Shown here piece after piece: positions 60,580-64,000 of a stretch of 64,000 bases of DNA. The position numbers were made by a program, and so were the translations under genes. The stretch spans positions 62,001-126,000 of the forward strand of contig CAWAUO010000007.1 in NCBI GenBank assembly GCA_963785245.1. The letters are read 5' to 3'. The stretch is from JAHEEL01 sp963785245. GTDB taxonomy: Bacteria > Actinomycetota > Acidimicrobiia > Spongiisociales > UBA5794. Numbering within the stretch: the stretch's first letter is position 1; every line of letters starts with the position of its first letter. The notes under the pieces are model-generated. The model searched no databases and had not been told where the DNA came from. It worked only from the letters and a program-made list of their open reading frames with translations.

Positions 60580-60617
60580 CCTGATCACAGATCAGGCGAA
60601 CCTGATCGCAGATCAGG
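60580..60617. repeat. Two tandem 17-bp palindromes
   Basis: CCTGATC-aca-GATCAGG (60580-60596) and CCTGATC-gca-GATCAGG (60601-60617) lie 21 bp apart, one at each end of CGAA. Each forms a 7-bp hairpin. They sit between the convergent HAD and small membrane genes, the second one over the stop codon of the latter. A bidirectional terminator or a paired protein-binding site (two helical turns apart) are the two readings. Confidence 0.5.
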
Positions 60618-60909
60618 CGACGACCTGCGCCTTTCGCCTGGGCCCGTATGCGCCTCCGGCGTATGACGACACGTCGAAACAGAACGCGACCACCATCACC
60701 ACCCACCCGAATCCGGTGACGCCGCGCCCCGGCGCCCACATGAACACGAAGGCGAGCGTGGTGAAAGGGAGCAGGAGGAGACCAACCAGCGGGGCGATCC
60801 ACCCGTCGAATGCCCGGTCGACGAGGTCGGTGAAGAGCCACACAAAGAGCAGCGTCAGACGAGGAACGATCGAACCCACCGTGGCGACGAGGCAGCAACC
60901 GCATGGCAT
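60613..60909 (-). CDS. Small membrane protein of a conserved actinobacterial family
   Basis: A 98-residue protein with three hydrophobic helices: ATVGSIVPRLTLLFVWLFTDLVDRAF, IAPLVGLLLLPFTTLAFVFMWAPG and GWVVMVVAFCFDVSSYAGGAYG. The LVDRAFDGW and DVSSYAGGAYG segments are familiar to me from short uncharacterised actinobacterial membrane proteins. MPCGCC at the start holds three cysteines that might be acylated. The frame of 184 residues around it is a longer version with a non-coding start. Function unknown. Confidence 0.7.
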   Translation of the reverse strand: MPCGCCLVATVGSIVPRLTLLFVWLFTDLVDRAFDGWIAPLVGLLLLPFTTLAFVFMWAPGRGVTGFGWVVMVVAFCFDVSSYAGGAYGPRRKAQVVA

Positions 60910-61018
60910 GTCGACGACCCTCCCGTTCTCTCGTACCCGCCAGGCTACCCAATGGATACAGGGGGTACTGCCGTTCGGCCGCTACCGTTGGGGGCGGCCG
61001 GTTCCGGCCAACCTCTCC

Positions 61019-62248
61019 ATGACCAACGAACTCGCGACTGACACGACCTTCTCCGACCTCGGGATAGCTCCCGAGCTTGTCGCCGTGCTGGCGGACGCGG
61101 GTATCCACGAACCGTTCCCGATTCAAGTCATGACGATCCCCGACGGTCTCGCCGGCGTCGACGTCCTCGGCAAGGCAAAGACCGGCTCAGGGAAGACGCT
61201 CGCCTTCGGCCTCCCCATCGTTGAAGGCCTCGAACGGGCAGAGCCCTTCCACCCCAAGGCGCTCGTACTTGTACCGACGCGGGAACTCGCTATGCAGCTG
61301 ACCCGTGACCTCAAGCCGCTCGTAGAAGCCCGCGGTTTCAGCCTTATCACCGTCTACGGCGGTGGCTCGATGACGGACCAGATCGATGCGCTCGACGCTG
61401 GCGTCGAGTTGTTGATCGCAACACCAGGACGCTTGATCGACCTCATGGAGCGCCGCAAGGCACGCCTCGACGACATCGCGGTCGTCTGTCTCGACGAGGC
61501 CGACCAGATGGCCGACATGGGGTTCATGCCGCAGGTCCGCAAGATCATGGCGGCGGTACCGGACGTCCACCAGACCTACCTGTACTCGGCGACACTCGAC
61601 TCCCAGGTTCAAGAGCTGGTCAACCGCTACATGAACGAGCCAGTGAGCCACGAGGTCGAGTCCGACACCGAGATGGTCGACACGATGAAGCACCGCTTTC
61701 TCAAAGTGCACCACCTCGACAAGCCCGAGATGGCAGCTGCCCTCAGCCGTTCGGCCGATCGGACGCTCATGTTCACCCGCACCAAGTGGCAGGCCGACGA
61801 CCTCACGAAGAAGCTGCGGGATCTCGGCGTACCGGCCGCGGCCATTCACGGCGACCTCCCCCAGCAGAAGCGCGAGCAGTCGCTCACTCGCTTTCGCGAG
61901 GGCAAGGCCACAGCGCTCGTCGCCACCAACGTCGCAGCTCGCGGACTGCACATCGACGGCGTGGACATCGTCTTGCACTACGACCCGCCGGATGATCCAA
62001 AGACCTATTTGCATCGCTCTGGCCGGACGGCCCGGGCCGGCGAAGACGGCCTCGTCGTCACGCTCGTCGAATGGGACCAGGTCAACGAGGTGCTCGGGAT
62101 TCAGCGCCGTGCCGGTCTGAACGTTCCGATCATCAAGATGTTCTCCAACGACGAGCGGGTCTCCAACCTGTTCGCCTGGCAGCCTCCCGAGGAGTTGGCT
62201 CCCTTCAAGGCGGGATCCGAACGCAAGCGTCGCCGCCGCCGCTTCTAG
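61019..62248 (+). CDS. DEAD-box RNA helicase
   Basis: A 409-residue helicase. Motifs: Q motif (F-SDLGIAPELVAVLADAG, PFPIQ), I GKAKTGSGKT, Ia PTRELAMQL, Ib TPGRL, II DEAD (VCLDEADQMADMGF), III SAT, IV and V (LMFTRTK, ATNVAARGLHIDGVDIV) and VI HRSGRTARAG. The C-terminal tail is short and ends RKRRRRRF, a basic RNA-binding end. It unwinds RNA in ribosome assembly or mRNA turnover. The ATG 61019 has no good ribosome site, so leaderless or weak initiation is possible; the frame before it (from 60023) is antisense to other genes. Confidence 0.92.
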   Translation: MTNELATDTTFSDLGIAPELVAVLADAGIHEPFPIQVMTIPDGLAGVDVLGKAKTGSGKTLAFGLPIVEGLERAEPFHPKALVLVPTRELAMQLTRDLKPLVEARGFSLITVYGGGSMTDQIDALDAGVELLIATPGRLIDLMERRKARLDDIAVVCLDEADQMADMGFMPQVRKIMAAVPDVHQTYLYSATLDSQVQELVNRYMNEPVSHEVESDTEMVDTMKHRFLKVHHLDKPEMAAALSRSADRTLMFTRTKWQADDLTKKLRDLGVPAAAIHGDLPQQKREQSLTRFREGKATALVATNVAARGLHIDGVDIVLHYDPPDDPKTYLHRSGRTARAGEDGLVVTLVEWDQVNEVLGIQRRAGLNVPIIKMFSNDERVSNLFAWQPPEELAPFKAGSERKRRRRRF

Positions 62249-62345
62249 CCGCCCCCGGGCAGCGAAACCACCTGGTGTCTGGTCCGCCGTCAAGAACCAG
62301 ATCTCCCTAGGGTTGACCCCTCACCACCCGACCGGAGGAGCCGCG

Positions 62346-62855
62346 ATGGCCGCCCAATACGACGCACCGCCCGAGTTGACGATCGATCTCTCGAAGACGT
62401 ACACCGCGAAGCTCGACACCAGCGCGGGTGAGATATCCGTCGAGTTCTACGCCGCCGATGCCCCGCAGACCGTCAACAACTTCGTGTTCCTCGCTCGCGG
62501 CGGCTTCTACGACGGCGTCATCTTCCACCGGACGATCCCCGGCTTCATGATCCAGGGTGGTGATCCGACCGGCACAGGCACCGGTGGACCCGGATACCGT
62601 TTCCGCGACGAGTTCCACGACAAGACGAACTACAGCCGCGGAACCCTGGCAATGGCGAACGCCGGCCCGAACACGAACGGCTCACAGTTCTTCATCTGCC
62701 ACGACAACGTCGGTCTCCCGAACGCCTACACCATCTTCGGTGAAGTCACCGATGGTCTGGACGTCGTCGACACGATCGCGCAGAACCCCACCGGATCGCA
62801 GGACCGCCCGCTCGAGCCGGTCACGATCAATTCGGTAGAGATCACCGAGTCGTAG
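62346..62855 (+). CDS. Cyclophilin-type peptidyl-prolyl isomerase
   Basis: A 169-residue cytoplasmic cyclophilin. Active-site residues are in FLARGGFYDGVIFHRTIPGFMIQGGDPTGTGTGGPG (R and F near residues 59-64, Q and G near 70) and LAMANAGPNTNGSQFFIC (near 105-122). The GRDPTG-type loop and the YRFRDEF turn are those of actinobacterial PpiA. GGAGGA precedes ATG 62346 at 62334-62339. The 28-base gap to the ACR3 gene suggests co-transcription. Confidence 0.92.
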   Translation: MAAQYDAPPELTIDLSKTYTAKLDTSAGEISVEFYAADAPQTVNNFVFLARGGFYDGVIFHRTIPGFMIQGGDPTGTGTGGPGYRFRDEFHDKTNYSRGTLAMANAGPNTNGSQFFICHDNVGLPNAYTIFGEVTDGLDVVDTIAQNPTGSQDRPLEPVTINSVEITES

Positions 62856-62883
62856 CCGGCATCGTCCCGGATACGGGGGCACC

Positions 62884-63942
62884 GTGAAGGACGAGACCGC
62901 CGTTCTCGGAGGGCTGTCGCGGCTCGACCGATTCCTGCCGCTGTGGATCGGTCTCGCGATGCTGCTGGGCCTGGCGCTCGGACGCCTCGTCCCGCAACTC
63001 AACGATGCACTCGAAGCGCTCAAGATCGGCACCGTCTCGTTGCCGATCGCGATCGGGCTGCTGCTGATGATGTACCCAGTGCTGGCAAAAGTCCGGTACT
63101 CGCGTCTCGACGAGGTCGCAACCGACCGGACGCTGCTGGCAACGTCGCTGTTCCTGAATTGGGTCGTGGGGCCGCTGCTGATGTTCGCCTTGGCATGGAT
63201 TCTCCTGCCGGACCTCCCTGCCTATCGCACGGGCCTGATCATCGTCGGGTTGGCCAGGTGCATCGCCATGGTGCTCATCTGGAACGACCTCGCATGCGGC
63301 GACCGGGAGGTTGCTGCGGTGCTCGTTGCACTCAACTCTGTGTTCCAGATCGTCGCCTATGCGTTGTTGGGCTACTTCTACCTTCAGGTCCTGCCTGGTT
63401 GGCTCGGATTGGGTCAGGAGGAGGTGGCGATCTCGATGTGGGAGATCGCCCAGGCGGTGCTGATCTTCCTCGGTATTCCGTTAGTGGCCGGATACTTGAC
63501 CCGCCTCTGGGGCGAGCGGACACACGGCGTCGACTGGTATGAGAACACGTTCCTCCCGAAGCTGAGCCCGGTCGCCCTCTGGGGTCTGCTCTTCACGGTC
63601 GTCCTGCTCTTCGCCTATCAGGGTGAGGCCATCACCTCGAACCCATGGGACGTCGTCCGGATCGCTCTCCCGTTGCTCGCCTACTTCGGAATCATGTGGA
63701 CGACGTCGTTCGCTCTCGGCCTGCGCCTGAACTTCACCTATCCGCGCAACACCGCCGTTGCATTCACGGCCGCCGGCAACAATTTCGAACTTGCCATCGC
63801 AGTCTCCATTGGCGTCTTCGGCATCGCCTCGGGCCAAGCCCTCGCCGGCGTCGTCGGCCCCCTCATAGAGGTCCCCGCCCTCGTAGGCCTGGTCTACGTG
63901 GCGCTGTGGGCGCGGCGGAAGTTCTATCCGGTTTCTGAGTAG
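62884..63942 (+). CDS. arsB: ACR3-family arsenite efflux transporter
   Basis: A 352-residue permease with ten hydrophobic helices. The signature VGLARCIAMVLIWNDLACGDREVAAVLVALNSVFQ (near residue 122) carries the conserved cysteine involved in arsenite binding, and FTAAGNNFELAIAVSIGVFG (near 294) is the second family motif. It exports arsenite using the proton gradient. The GTG 62884 lies 28 bases after the cyclophilin stop. An arsenate reductase is at 34.1 kb; no ArsR-type arsenic regulator or arsM is nearby, so control may be constitutive or lie beyond the window. Confidence 0.9.
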   Translation: MKDETAVLGGLSRLDRFLPLWIGLAMLLGLALGRLVPQLNDALEALKIGTVSLPIAIGLLLMMYPVLAKVRYSRLDEVATDRTLLATSLFLNWVVGPLLMFALAWILLPDLPAYRTGLIIVGLARCIAMVLIWNDLACGDREVAAVLVALNSVFQIVAYALLGYFYLQVLPGWLGLGQEEVAISMWEIAQAVLIFLGIPLVAGYLTRLWGERTHGVDWYENTFLPKLSPVALWGLLFTVVLLFAYQGEAITSNPWDVVRIALPLLAYFGIMWTTSFALGLRLNFTYPRNTAVAFTAAGNNFELAIAVSIGVFGIASGQALAGVVGPLIEVPALVGLVYVALWARRKFYPVSE

Positions 63943-63949
63943 CCGAGAC

Positions 63950-64000
63950 ACATTCCTCCCCCTCAGGGGGAGGTGGCCCGAGCGCAGCGAGGGACGGAGG
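63950..64000 (-). repeat. Two-hairpin dispersed repeat, copy D (runs to window end)
   Basis: CCTCCCCC-tca-GGGGGAGG (63955-63973) followed by GGCC and a CCC...GGG hairpin, then GGACGGAGG at the window edge. On the minus strand it reads CCTCCGT, hairpin, GCCA, CCTCCCCC-TGA-GGGGGAGG, AAT, the same order as copy C at 18.74 kb. It lies just after the ACR3 stop and may continue beyond the window. Confidence 0.55.

Overview
The window is 64 kb of high-GC DNA (I judge about 64-65 % G+C by eye) from an actinobacterium, most likely an environmental or uncultured lineage. The pointers are a two-motif RsiG-type anti-sigma factor, a DUF222/13E12 HNH protein, an MshA-like glycosyltransferase, ECF sigma, NarL-type two-component and MacB-type ABC modules, many ATGA overlaps and GTG starts. 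Acidimicrobiia is a plausible class, but nothing in the window proves it. I see no rRNA, tRNA, CRISPR array, prophage or insertion sequence. It reads as chromosomal housekeeping and metabolic DNA.

Layout. 1-5.7 kb (+): a MoaD-like/membrane fusion cut by the window edge, an M23 peptidase, RsiG, asparaginase II, a BioF2-type acetyltransferase and a GT4 glycosyltransferase, tightly packed. 5.74-6.09 kb: a convergent gap with DnaA-box-like 9-mers and a candidate promoter feeding an 80-nt self-complementary element. 6.1-11.1 kb (-): a Clp1/Grc3-like P-loop protein, an MBL hydrolase, and an acyl-CoA ligase coupled to a glutamine amidotransferase. 11.1-17.2 kb (+): small envelope proteins, an MFS transporter and class II ribonucleotide reductase with a recognisable promoter and operator region. 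17.5-22.9 kb: HNH protein, a PAP2-kinase-PAP2 cassette and an HtrA-like protease. 23-31.1 kb (+): an ArsR-type regulator, then a two-component system with a MacB-type ABC exporter, and an RDD protein carrying nine 9-residue repeats. 31-36 kb: small unknowns, an EamA transporter, arsenate reductase, and an ECF sigma coupled to a fused O6-alkylguanine repair/Ada protein. 36-40.7 kb (-): a molybdopterin oxidoreductase/ferredoxin/cytochrome b complex with a double-rhodanese lipoprotein. 41-50 kb: class V aminotransferase, hydrolase, Mrr-like protein, glycogen branching enzyme, tryptophanase, methyltransferase and aldo/keto reductase. 50-57 kb: CPBP protease, a possible small gene with its own terminator, and a heterodimeric ABC exporter coupled to an arginine-deiminase-family enzyme. 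57-64 kb: FKBP, acyl-CoA dehydrogenase, HAD phosphatase, DEAD helicase, cyclophilin and an ACR3 arsenite pump.

Four genes (nrdJ, the htrA-like gene, the RDD gene and the molybdoenzyme) are each split by one apparent extra base, always a +1 shift in a CG-rich 'CGCG/CCGCG' context. Because class II RNR is normally essential, I read these as sequence or assembly errors and annotate each gene across its full span. The most unusual items are the 80-nt structured element, the MoaD-membrane fusion, the kinase between two PAP2 phosphatases, the ECF/MGMT-Ada pair, the ABC/deiminase operon and a family of two-hairpin dispersed repeats.
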